A DNA stretch of 64,000 nt from positions 186,001 through 250,000 of the forward strand of contig PEZS01000011.1 in assembly GCA_002778785.1 (NCBI GenBank), read 5' to 3'. This DNA is from Bdellovibrionales bacterium CG10_big_fil_rev_8_21_14_0_10_45_34. GTDB lineage: Bacteria; Bdellovibrionota; Bdellovibrionia; Bdellovibrionales; 1-14-0-10-45-34. Within the stretch, counting starts at the first letter, position 1. Each line of letters starts with the position of its first letter. The position numbers and the translations under genes are program-made. Shown one piece after another: positions 25,825-33,224 of this stretch. A model generated the notes under the pieces. That model saw only the letters and a program-made list of their open reading frames with translations, searched no databases and was not told where the DNA came from.

Positions 25825-25852
25825 TGAACCTTCTAAATAAACAGAAGGTTCA
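25825..25852 (-). terminator. Hairpin after the DUF1275 gene
   Basis: TGAACCTTCT and AGAAGGTTCA form a perfect 10-bp stem with an 8-nt AT-rich loop, 8 nt beyond the DUF1275 stop. The sequence after it on the minus strand is not U-rich (ATTCTGCCTTTG), so termination may be inefficient. Confidence 0.55.
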
Positions 25853-25859
25853 GATCAAG

Positions 25860-26654
25860 CTAACTCCTAAGCTGTATCATGTTTGGAGAAGCATCAACGC
25901 CGTCAAGGTTTGGAGAAAATCGGTGGTCCAAAACTTTGCTAATCAACCTCACAGCAAGGAAAACAACAACAGATGTCGCCAGCGGAATTGCAAGCGACGA
26001 ATAGCCCCATCGCCCACTGAAATGAACGGATACGATCGAACCCATCGCGAAGAAAACAAAAGTTGCGATTCGAGAAAAGTTGGTTCGCTGAGTGACACCT
26101 CGCTCTTTATTGTCTAGATTTCCAAACCATAGCCGAGCCAAATCTGTTCCGATGTCTGTGCTAATACCCGTGAGGTGAGTGGTTCGAATCTGCCCCTTCG
26201 TCATGACGGCAAAGCAACCATTCTGAGTTCCACAGATAAACGAGAGTAAGAAGAGAAGAAAAAAATCTCGTGCAAGCAAAAGCTCCTCGCCAAAGGCCCC
26301 AAACCAACCCAAAAAACCAAAAACGTAAAGGCAAAGAAGCAGCAATGGAATCGAAGCGGTCACAAAACCAAACCAAGGCTTCAAACCCCTCTCAATGCGG
26401 GCCGCGGTAACAATAGCTCCGCAAAATGATCCAAGAATAAAAAAGATTGGAAACCCTAAAAGTTCAATTGCAAAGGTAATACTCCTTGTGCCAAGCGCAA
26501 TGCCAATCTGGGTTCCAAAACCAGTCACATGAGAGACGTATCTTCCGCATGCCAGAAATCCGAAGGCGTTAATGTAGCCCGCTTGGAAGCCAAGCAAAGA
26601 CCATAGCGCAATGTAAGGAGATTTAACGAACTCCTCTCTTTCAAGACGATACAT
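25860..26654 (-). CDS. DUF1275 (YoaK-family) membrane protein
   Basis: 264 residues with about six membrane helices. The family landmarks are present: GFQAGYINAFGFLACGRYVSHVTG near the N-terminus, and FICGTQNGCFAVMTKGQIRTTHLTG with GTDLARLW in the middle. DUF1275 proteins are inner-membrane proteins of unknown transport role. It lies 9 nt downstream of the beta-carbonic anhydrase gene on the same strand, so the pair is an operon and may share a substrate theme such as bicarbonate or pH. Confidence 0.88.
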   Translation of the reverse strand: MYRLEREEFVKSPYIALWSLLGFQAGYINAFGFLACGRYVSHVTGFGTQIGIALGTRSITFAIELLGFPIFFILGSFCGAIVTAARIERGLKPWFGFVTASIPLLLLCLYVFGFLGWFGAFGEELLLARDFFLLFLLSFICGTQNGCFAVMTKGQIRTTHLTGISTDIGTDLARLWFGNLDNKERGVTQRTNFSRIATFVFFAMGSIVSVHFSGRWGYSSLAIPLATSVVVFLAVRLISKVLDHRFSPNLDGVDASPNMIQLRS

Positions 26655-26663
26655 TTCTTCTCC

Positions 26664-27290
26664 TTAGTGGACTTCTAAAAATCTGACAGAACCTGTTGAG
26701 ATATCCAGAATCGCGGGCTCAACCGAGAGTTTTCCTTCCGAAACTAACGAGCTGACAATCTTGCTCTGCTCCAAAATTAATTCTCGACTCCTGAGGATAT
26801 TTGCCACGATAGCCGCGTCCATGAGGTTCGGTGCCGAGGCGCCCTTTTTATGGACCACAGAGTCAACCGCCGGTCGAATTCTAGAGATTAACTCTTCCAG
26901 ATGCGCTGATGGAAGAGGCGTCTCAGGATGCCTGAACTGCTGAAGAGCTGCATTCACAGCACCGCACTGCGTATGCCCCAGGACGACTACTGTTGCAGAG
27001 CCGAAGTTTGCAGCAGCAAATTCGATGCTTGCAAGCAAACTGGGCGCAACAACGTTGCCCGCGACACGAACGACAAAGATATCCCCTAGACCTTGGTCAA
27101 AGATCATCTCAACTGGGCTCCTTGAGTCAGAGCAAGTCAGTACGATCGCAAAGGGGCGTTGCCCTTTCTGTGCAAGCTCAGACATTTTTGACTTCGATAA
27201 AAGGGTTTCGACGGATACCAAGCCCGTGGTAAAACGACGATTTCCTTCAACCAGCTTCTCTATTGCTTCTTTAGGTGTTGTGTTTTTCAT
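26664..27290 (-). CDS. Beta-class carbonic anhydrase
   Basis: About 208 residues from the ATG at 27290. It interconverts CO2 and bicarbonate in the cytoplasm. The zinc ligands and catalytic dyad are visible: Cys53, Asp55 and Arg57 in CSDSR, then His106 and Cys109 in GHTQCGAV. A VVRVAGN motif lies between. It is transcribed divergently from a LysR-family gene whose start is only 74 bp away, so this regulator probably controls it and the DUF1275 gene. Confidence 0.93.
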   Translation of the reverse strand: MKNTTPKEAIEKLVEGNRRFTTGLVSVETLLSKSKMSELAQKGQRPFAIVLTCSDSRSPVEMIFDQGLGDIFVVRVAGNVVAPSLLASIEFAAANFGSATVVVLGHTQCGAVNAALQQFRHPETPLPSAHLEELISRIRPAVDSVVHKKGASAPNLMDAAIVANILRSRELILEQSKIVSSLVSEGKLSVEPAILDISTGSVRFLEVH

Positions 27291-27352
27291 GAACAAATAT
27301 TCGGTTAAAAAAAAATATTAATAAATTTCATAAAATAGTTCGTTTACTTTGA

Positions 27353-27358
27353 TATAAT
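27353..27358 (+). promoter_or_regulatory. Perfect -10 element for the LysR gene
   Basis: TATAAT stands 6 nt before the ATG at 27365. Transcription would then begin at about the A of the start codon, so the mRNA may be leaderless. No good -35 at 17 bp is seen. The whole divergent gap is very AT-rich, with an AATATT...AATATT-like pair that could be a LysR site. Confidence 0.5.
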
Positions 27359-27364
27359 CAAACC

Positions 27365-28300
27365 ATGAAAATTGTGATCGACGGAAAAGCGACCTGGATT
27401 AACTATCACCATTTATATTGCTTTCACACGATTGTGCTGCAAGGAGGTCTCACCAAGGCCTCAGAATTTCTGGGCATCGGGCAATCTGCGCTTTCAATAC
27501 AGATGAAACAATTTGAAGCCCAACTCGGATTTTCTCTCTTCGAACGCAGCCACCGGAAAATGAAAGTCAATGAGCGTGGCCAGGTGGTTCTTTCATATGC
27601 AAAAGAGATTTTTCGTCTTGGAGACGAAATGGTGCAAACACTGAACGATCGGCCCGCGTCCGATCGAGTTCACGTTCAAATCGGAGCACTGGATACGATC
27701 CCAAAACATCTCACGGTGGAATTAGTTAGCCAGGCCCTGAGCCGAAAGAGCTCTGTCACCGTCATGGAAGGAAAGCCACTCGAGCTACTTAACGATCTGA
27801 TGGATCATCGGATCGACCTCTTACTGACCAACGCCCTTCCACAAGTTCGTCCCGGACAAATATTTGCAAAGAGAATTGCTCGACTTCCCCTTTGGGTCGT
27901 TGGATCTAAGGCCTTTTTAAAACTAAAAGACAATTTTCCTGAGTCGATAAAATCGCAGCCCTTTATCTTACCCACGGCCGACAGCAACGTCAGGCATGAG
28001 TTTGAAAACTTCCGCCAGCTTCATCAACTCCCATTGGATTTCTTGGTAGAGACACAAGACATCATGGTTCAGAAGCTTCTCGCAATCAAAGGCCTTGGAC
28101 TATCGATCATGCCAGAGTTTGCTGTGAAAGAGTTCCTCATTAAGAGAGAATTGTTTCTTATCGGAAAAATTCCGAGGGCATTTGAAGAAATATTTCTTAT
28201 ATCGGCCGCACGAAAAATCGAAAATCCCAGCGCGGCGGCAATTATGCGAACCTTCAAAATTCAGTCTCATTCGACTCAGACGAGAGATGCCCCTTCTTGA
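27365..28300 (+). CDS. LysR-family regulator, NhaR-like
   Basis: 311 residues. The N-terminus (WINYHHLYCFHTIVLQGGLTKASEFLGIGQSALSIQMKQFE) is a LysR-type helix-turn-helix and looks like NhaR, which begins with the same NYHHLYYF pattern. The effector domain follows. NhaR responds to Na+ and pH in enteric bacteria, but no antiporter gene is near; the divergent beta-carbonic anhydrase/DUF1275 operon is the likely target. There is no ribosome-binding site, consistent with the adjacent -10 and a leaderless message. Confidence 0.88.
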   Translation: MKIVIDGKATWINYHHLYCFHTIVLQGGLTKASEFLGIGQSALSIQMKQFEAQLGFSLFERSHRKMKVNERGQVVLSYAKEIFRLGDEMVQTLNDRPASDRVHVQIGALDTIPKHLTVELVSQALSRKSSVTVMEGKPLELLNDLMDHRIDLLLTNALPQVRPGQIFAKRIARLPLWVVGSKAFLKLKDNFPESIKSQPFILPTADSNVRHEFENFRQLHQLPLDFLVETQDIMVQKLLAIKGLGLSIMPEFAVKEFLIKRELFLIGKIPRAFEEIFLISAARKIENPSAAAIMRTFKIQSHSTQTRDAPS

Positions 28301-28377
28301 ATCAAACGAAGCATAGCAACAAAAGCCGAGGCGAAAGCACTTCCCGAATCGCTTCTGGCGTCAACGACATGGAGGGT

Positions 28378-29024
28378 CTAACTTATGCGAGAGATCCTAA
28401 AAATTTTTCTATCTTTATTAAGACTTCCATAGAGAGCTAATCTTTCTGCAATTAATTTATGTGCATCCGCTGGCTGTAGTACAGGCTTCCCAGGTCGCGA
28501 TTTTGTCAAATACGCAAAGGCATCAGCATAAGCCAAGAGATGTGCCTCATGCGGAATCCGGTTAGCTAAAAGTTGCGCGGGAAACCCGCTTCCATTAGAT
28601 CTTTCGTGGTGCTTTTCAATAATGTCAGCAATAGTCTGGGTTACTGTAACTCTCTTTTCTTTCAATAAGTTTAAAGAGCGACGAGGATGTTGTTTGTACT
28701 GCTCCTGCTCGTCGGCGCTCAGTATGTCGAGATCAAAAATAGATATGTCATCACGGCTACCGTAAACCCCGATGTCGTGAAAAAGACCTGCAATAGCAAG
28801 ATCCTCTGGCTGTCCGATTTCCGTTGCCATGCTAAGGAGACACGCAATTGTTGAAACAACTTGAGCGTGGGAGTACGAGTCTCCGACCTCGCCAGTGATT
28901 TCTTTAAGTTTATGGCCTTTGACAACTCTTTCGATCTCAATGAACCTAGCATCGGCTTGATAATATCCATATAAGCTTTATCAAACCCTACCAATCGAAC
29001 GTCAAAGGTCGAGATATCGCTCAT
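28378..29024 (-). pseudogene. Frameshifted HD-GYP phosphodiesterase remnant
   Basis: The long frame ends at 28378 and contains an HD-GYP core: GLFHDIGVYG (HD), then HHERSNGSGFP (GYP-like) and YADAFAYLTKSRP. HD-GYP enzymes degrade cyclic di-GMP. This frame stays open upstream of its first ATG (28830) to a TAA at 28980 and there encodes ADARFIEIERVVKGHKLKEI and DSYSHAQVVSTIACLL, clearly part of the domain. The N-terminal residues (MSDISTFDVRLVGFDKAYMD, from ATG 29024) are in another frame. A one-base indel near 28960-28980 would join them into about 215 residues. Even so, it lacks a usual N-terminal sensor domain. A sequencing error is possible. Confidence 0.7.
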
Positions 29025-29100
29025 CGTCTGCAACTTTAAGCCGCGCGCTGCTTTTGAGGATCGTATGTACAAACATAAAGCTACGACATAGTCTAAACTG

Positions 29101-29640
29101 ATGAAGAATCATTTTTGGGCTACGTTCATTGTTGCACTTGCAGTGGTCATCGTGGTTCACGGTTTTAATTTTAAAGGGAGTGTTCCACACTTCCTAGAGA
29201 ACACGGGCAACCAAGTTTTGTTAGATATAAAGCCCTCGTTTAACCTTGATGATACCTATAAGCGTTTGGAAGATTTTGGTGTCGAGGGCCGTGACCTTTA
29301 TAAGTATCGCATTCTTACTGTCGATGTTATTTTACCATTGAGTGTATTTTGGTTTCTAATAATTTTTATGTCTAAGGCGATTGAAAAGATCACGCTTCGA
29401 AGGCAACTCAGATGGACGCTGCTTGCCCTGCCCTTCGGCTTCTTGATATTTGATTTTGCTGAAAATATCGCGCTTTACGTAATGATCTCTCACTATCCCG
29501 AAAGAATGCCTTTACTAGCAACTATCCTACCCTACTTTACTGTTGTTAAACGCGCGTCCTCACTTGTGGCAATCTTCTTACCTTTAGTGTTAATCATTTA
29601 TTTTAGGTTTATACAAAGAGGTCGCGGTGAATTGATTTGA
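29101..29640 (+). CDS. Four-helix membrane protein of unknown function
   Basis: 179 residues. Predicted membrane helices: WATFIVALAVVIVVHGF (7-23), ILTVDVILPLSVFWFLIIFM (about 71-90), LLALPFGFLIFDFAENIALYVMI (about 107-130) and RASSLVAIFLPLVLIIYF (about 152-170). The first loop is extracytoplasmic and about 45 residues long. No family is recognised. It is transcribed away from the HD-GYP remnant; the two starts are 77 bp apart. Confidence 0.65.
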   Translation: MKNHFWATFIVALAVVIVVHGFNFKGSVPHFLENTGNQVLLDIKPSFNLDDTYKRLEDFGVEGRDLYKYRILTVDVILPLSVFWFLIIFMSKAIEKITLRRQLRWTLLALPFGFLIFDFAENIALYVMISHYPERMPLLATILPYFTVVKRASSLVAIFLPLVLIIYFRFIQRGRGELI

Positions 29641-29751
29641 TATTGGTTGAGAGAAGTCGCCGAATGCATGGTCTGGGCTTCATGAATTTAAGCATTTAGT
29701 CTATGGGCATGGTGTGAACAATGATCAACCAGCTCTTTTTAGAGTGACAGT

Positions 29752-30372
29752 TTAGTCAGTCTGAATTTGGAAGTTGCGGTATGAGTTTCTGATTTCACCC
29801 CGCGCCTTGGGCTCTCCCCACAATGGAATCCATTTAGATAAATAATGAGACTTAACTTTCTTTCTAAAGTACAATTCATGATCCCACTCAATCTCAGCGA
29901 AATGTAAAAGCTCATCAATGATACTTAGCTCTCCAGAAAAAAAAGCTAATCGAGCCGCAACTTCATACTCACCTATGTTTGCCCTCTCAAGCCGCCCAGC
30001 GCCGTACATTGGTATAAGCCAAGTTCCAAAAAAACTAAGTACCGCAACGAATGCTCCAACCAACCACATCTGAATTTCACGTGTCATTCTTGGTTTTGAG
30101 TTTAGTTGATGCAAAAACTCTCTTAACCTATCTCGGTGATGCAATTCATCTTTATATATTTTTAAAATTTCGAGCATTTCACTTTCGTCTCTCACGAAAA
30201 GGGAGTGCGCATGGCCAAAAAATGCATTTGCGGCGGCTTTTTCGCCAGCATGGGCGTCCTGTAGAAGCTTTATCAACGCCGCTTTTGCATCCGAACCTTT
30301 TCCGAATTTATGAAAACTGAACTTATCCACTTCCACTTTTGCGAAGCTATCAGTGTAAAACGAGTCGATCAA
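29752..30372 (-). CDS. COQ7-like ferritin-fold di-iron protein
   Basis: 206 residues. Ferritin-like helices carry the di-iron ligand pattern of the demethoxyubiquinone hydroxylase family: DAHAGEKAAANAFF, KDELHHRDRLREF, GEYEVAARLA and EIEWDHELYF. A hydrophobic pair of helices (MWLVGAFVAVLSFFGTWLIPMYG) in the middle could give membrane association, as in COQ7. COQ7 hydroxylates a ubiquinone precursor, but no quinone genes are near, so a different di-iron role is possible. It is a single gene. Confidence 0.72.
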   Translation of the reverse strand: MIDSFYTDSFAKVEVDKFSFHKFGKGSDAKAALIKLLQDAHAGEKAAANAFFGHAHSLFVRDESEMLEILKIYKDELHHRDRLREFLHQLNSKPRMTREIQMWLVGAFVAVLSFFGTWLIPMYGAGRLERANIGEYEVAARLAFFSGELSIIDELLHFAEIEWDHELYFRKKVKSHYLSKWIPLWGEPKARGEIRNSYRNFQIQTD

Positions 30373-30513
30373 CGTCTATTCGCTTTGTCAGACTCTCTTA
30401 CCGCTCACCTGCTTGAGCCGCATCTATTAACGGGCCCCAAAGGTCCGGGTTGGTAAATTCATGACATGTATACTTCGAAAGTCGAAATCGCTATAATCTT
30501 TCTTGAGGGGCCA

Positions 30514-30791
30514 ATGTCTGTTGAAACTGAATCGCAATTTGAAGGAATGAAGGCAATTGGTGCAATTGTCGCATAGACAAGAGGCTATTTAAGAAGAATA
30601 GCGTTGTTGCTATTGAACCAATAATCTCGACCGGCGCTGATATCCTTATAGATAAGGGGGACGGCTGGACCCTTCATCATCCCGGTTTCTTCACTGCTCA
30701 GTTTGAACATACCGTGATGGTAACCAATCATCAGCCTTATATATTTACTAGGCCAACGCACTATCAAAGTGGCAAAGCATATTGGCGCTAG
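30514..30791 (+). pseudogene. Methionine aminopeptidase (map) remnant with internal deletion
   Basis: An ATG at 30514, 17 nt after a perfect TATAAT, starts 20 codons (MSVETESQFEGMKAIGAIVA) that match the N-terminus of type I methionine aminopeptidases, then meets TAG at 30574. From about 30606, in another frame, the sequence encodes VAIEPIISTGADILI, DGWTLHHPG and TAQFEHTVMVT, the well-known C-terminal end of the same enzyme including a metal-ligand Glu, up to TAG at 30789. The central ~180 residues are missing. It is therefore a decayed second map copy, not a functional gene. Confidence 0.85.
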
Positions 30792-30837
30792 CCAGGCCTT
30801 TGTTTGGTCGAAGCTCCAAAAATGAAAGGCCTGCTGC

Positions 30838-31056
30838 CTAAGCGCGTTTGCGCTTAGGCTTTTTATGATCAATCCAATCTGCTAATATGTCGCGAATAAG
30901 GACCTGATACTTCCCTCCATGCTGCTCGGTCAGGCTAAGTCTTTTGAGATCCTTGACCATATTCAGAGGCAGCATCATCGAAACGCGAATAAGTGCATTA
31001 GCGTCATCGAATGATTCATCCGACAATTCAACTTTACCGTACTTAATCTTCTTCAT
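30838..31056 (-). CDS. BrnA/CopG-like small DNA-binding antitoxin candidate
   Basis: About 72 residues from ATG 31056. MKKIKYGKVELSDESFDDANALIRVSMMLP and the following helix LNMVKDLKRLSLTEQHGGKYQVLIRDILADWI resemble BrnA- or CopG-type ribbon-helix-helix antitoxins, with a basic tail (KKPKRKR). The start overlaps the end of the DUF4160 gene by 14 nt, so the two are translationally coupled. The order toxin then antitoxin is uncommon but known. Confidence 0.7.
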   Translation of the reverse strand: MKKIKYGKVELSDESFDDANALIRVSMMLPLNMVKDLKRLSLTEQHGGKYQVLIRDILADWIDHKKPKRKRA

Positions 31057-31300
31057 GATATTCAACCCACTTTTCTAAAAGTTCTTCTTTGTGTTCCGCA
31101 ATGTAGGTCACAATTTTTCCGACCGTAGTTTTCGAGAAATCCGTGCTGTCGTCCATTATTTCCAAAGTCAGTAGATTCACTCTCACCGTCGCTCCGCCAC
31201 CTTCGACGTGAACGTGAGGGGGATTATGATCCCTCTTATTCACTTTGGATTTTAACTGCCCAACCCTCAATACTGTAACTACCAATATAGTATATATCAT
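31043..31300 (-). CDS. DUF4160-family protein, putative toxin
   Basis: The core HNPPHVHVEGGGATVRVNLLTLEIMDD, then HKEELLEKWVEYHEE, is the DUF4160 signature, found in small toxin-antitoxin-like operons. The start is uncertain. I use the ATG at 31300, which yields about 85 residues starting MIYTILVVTVLRVGQ, near the expected family N-terminus; an ORF extends further upstream to 31396. No ribosome-binding site is clear, and the upstream DNA is an AT-rich near-palindrome. A small antitoxin-like gene overlaps its 3' end. Confidence 0.72.
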   Translation of the reverse strand: MIYTILVVTVLRVGQLKSKVNKRDHNPPHVHVEGGGATVRVNLLTLEIMDDSTDFSKTTVGKIVTYIAEHKEELLEKWVEYHEED

Positions 31301-31468
31301 ATATATGCGGTTCACAAGATTGAATTGTGCATTGAGCAGTTCGTGTACTATCAAACCCGATGCTGACCTAAGATACTGAAAAGATTCTGTTTTCAAACCT
31401 GGCGGTTGGTCGGCAGTTGTGTGATTTCATGGGGTTAAGTCAGATCCCAGGCAAAAACCAGGGAGTTG

Positions 31469-32365
31469 CTACGGCAAAACCTCTCGCTTAAATCTTTCTT
31501 CGAGGTACTGTTCGTCACAGGATTCATGCCACAGTCCGTTCGTTTGACCTTTATCTTTAGCAATTTCACCAATTCGTCCTGGATTAAAAGGGAAGAACGC
31601 TTGTGTTTCATAGTTGGCGATTTCATCAGTATACGCATTTTCTGTAGAAATTATCTGCCATCCGTTTTTGCGTAAAGCCTCAATGAGGTCGCCTATAAAC
31701 AATGCTGAAATGTCCATTTCATGAAGTAGTAATACGTGCTTGGGTGAGCGTCCAAGATGCTCAACAGCCATTTTATCATAGTATTCAACGCTTTCGACTA
31801 AGACGTTTACGTAAAAATCTCTCATTTTATCAAAATTGAAATTGGGACTTTTGACTGCACGTTGAAATATGGTTTCGATATACCAGTCATAATTATTGAG
31901 CGTAATGTAAGCATTTCGATAGCTCATGTCGCGGAGAGCACTTCTCATACCATCGCGCTTTTCTTTGGTGTTGCCTTCTCTCAAGTATGGAAATCGAAAC
32001 CACTTTTTGAATGTGCTGAACTCCTTCAACACATTATGGGCTTTTTCAAAGTTGTCTTTATATTCCGACGGAGCAGTTTCGTTGAAGTTAGGATGAGTCG
32101 CGGTGTGATTGGCAATAGTGTGCCCAGCATCCGCATATTTTTGAAGTCTTTCTCTGCCTTCCTTATCGATTTGCCCAGATACAGAGAAAAATACCACATC
32201 GCCAGCATTATGTTTTTTCAAATTTTTGATAAGTTTTTTTGCTCTTGTTCGACCGTCAAAATGACCTTTCGCATGCCTAGGAGAGTCGTCGAAAGTAATG
32301 GCCAATTTTTTTGCAAAAGCGGAATGACTAATTAGCAATATAACAATCAAGATCGAACGAAACAC
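31469..32365 (-). CDS. Secreted polysaccharide deacetylase (NodB fold)
   Basis: 298 residues with a signal peptide (ILIVILLISHSAFA, cleaved near 18). The NodB motifs are all visible: TFDDSP with Asp26-Asp27, HTATH with His87 and His91 as metal ligands, RFPYLREG, and LLLHEMD near the C-terminus. These metal-dependent enzymes remove acetyl groups from chitin, peptidoglycan or other polysaccharides. In Bdellovibrio, two such deacetylases mark prey peptidoglycan; whether this one does so is inference. It is a single gene. Confidence 0.9.
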   Translation of the reverse strand: MFRSILIVILLISHSAFAKKLAITFDDSPRHAKGHFDGRTRAKKLIKNLKKHNAGDVVFFSVSGQIDKEGRERLQKYADAGHTIANHTATHPNFNETAPSEYKDNFEKAHNVLKEFSTFKKWFRFPYLREGNTKEKRDGMRSALRDMSYRNAYITLNNYDWYIETIFQRAVKSPNFNFDKMRDFYVNVLVESVEYYDKMAVEHLGRSPKHVLLLHEMDISALFIGDLIEALRKNGWQIISTENAYTDEIANYETQAFFPFNPGRIGEIAKDKGQTNGLWHESCDEQYLEERFKREVLP

Positions 32366-32421
32366 TGGGCCCCCAGAGCATTTTCAAAAACCAATTAGAA
32401 GATAGAAGTTAAGCCGAAAAT

Positions 32422-32511
32422 TGGCGGAGAGGGCGAGATTCGAACTCGCGAGACCCTTACGAGCCTACTTGCGTTCCAGGCAAGCGGATTCAACCACTCT
32501 CCCACCTCTCC
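32422..32511 (-). tRNA. tRNA-Ser(GGA)
   Basis: A 90-nt gene on the minus strand folds as a class II tRNA. The acceptor stem is GGAGAGG/CCTCTCC with discriminator G and an encoded CCA. The anticodon arm is CTTGC-CTGGAAC-GCAAG with anticodon GGA. The T arm contains GTTCGAATC, and the long variable arm is typical of Ser. Confidence 0.95.
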
Positions 32512-32721
32512 AAAAAGGCCTTCCTAACACAAACTGAAATGACCAAACTAACCGGATATCATTCAGTCAGCCGAGTCGCAAGCCTCGAGAGCCGTAAACC
32601 ACAAATTTGTACTTCGATGCACAAGGCCAAATGAAATCTTAACCAAAACCCAATTTACTTCGAGGTGATAAGTCCGTTTTAATTGTATCTGAGAGAAGAA
32701 AGCATTTTTGGGGGGTTAGAA

Positions 32722-33207
32722 ATGTATTTTATCTCAGTTCGGGCATCTTTGTATTTACTGTCGGCATTCATGATTTTCGTCAGTGCCATCGGGCATGCGC
32801 ACGTTGTTCCCAGGCGCCCAGATCCAAGTCTAACAACCGGTAGTCTATGTGATGAGGCCAATCCTGATTACATCGGACGCCACTACCCTGGCCGTGTCGC
32901 CAAATGCAATCGCAATGTGACTTATGAGCTAAAGACTCAAATATACAATGCGTACAACATACCCCAGAAATGCCGGCGCAGTTACACGATCGATCATCTG
33001 ATTCCACTTTCAATAGGTGGCACCAATCATATCGACAATCTTTGGCCCGAACATGTTGATATTAAAAAAACCAGATTCGAACTTGAGTTTGAAGTTTATA
33101 AAGAGTTAAGGGACGGACAAATCAACCAACGAAGTGCCGTTTTCGAAATTCTAGACGCAAAAAAGAACCCAGATTTATCTGGCGTCCAATTTAAGCCCTG
33201 TGAATAA
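32722..33207 (+). CDS. Secreted HNH endonuclease
   Basis: About 161 residues from the ATG at 32722, chosen because a signal peptide (VRASLYLLSAFMIFVSAIGHAH) follows directly; an upstream TTG-type start at 32683 would bury it. The mature part has the HNH/beta-beta-alpha metal core YTIDHLIPLSIGGTNHIDNLWPEH and two Cys (LCDE, KCNR, QKCRR) for disulfides. Such exported nucleases cut DNA outside the cytoplasm; in a predator one role would be digesting prey DNA. It is a single gene converging on the nitronate monooxygenase gene. Confidence 0.82.
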   Translation: MYFISVRASLYLLSAFMIFVSAIGHAHVVPRRPDPSLTTGSLCDEANPDYIGRHYPGRVAKCNRNVTYELKTQIYNAYNIPQKCRRSYTIDHLIPLSIGGTNHIDNLWPEHVDIKKTRFELEFEVYKELRDGQINQRSAVFEILDAKKNPDLSGVQFKPCE

Positions 33208-33224
33208 TCAGGTTTATTAGCTTT

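Noticed and set aside
30585-30872. 95-codon minus-strand open frame
   Set aside because: It is antisense to the C-terminal remnant of the methionine aminopeptidase, which explains the sequence better.
32422-32511. tRNA-Ser as an integration site of a mobile element
   Set aside because: No integrase, direct repeat of the tRNA end or transposase is found on either side.
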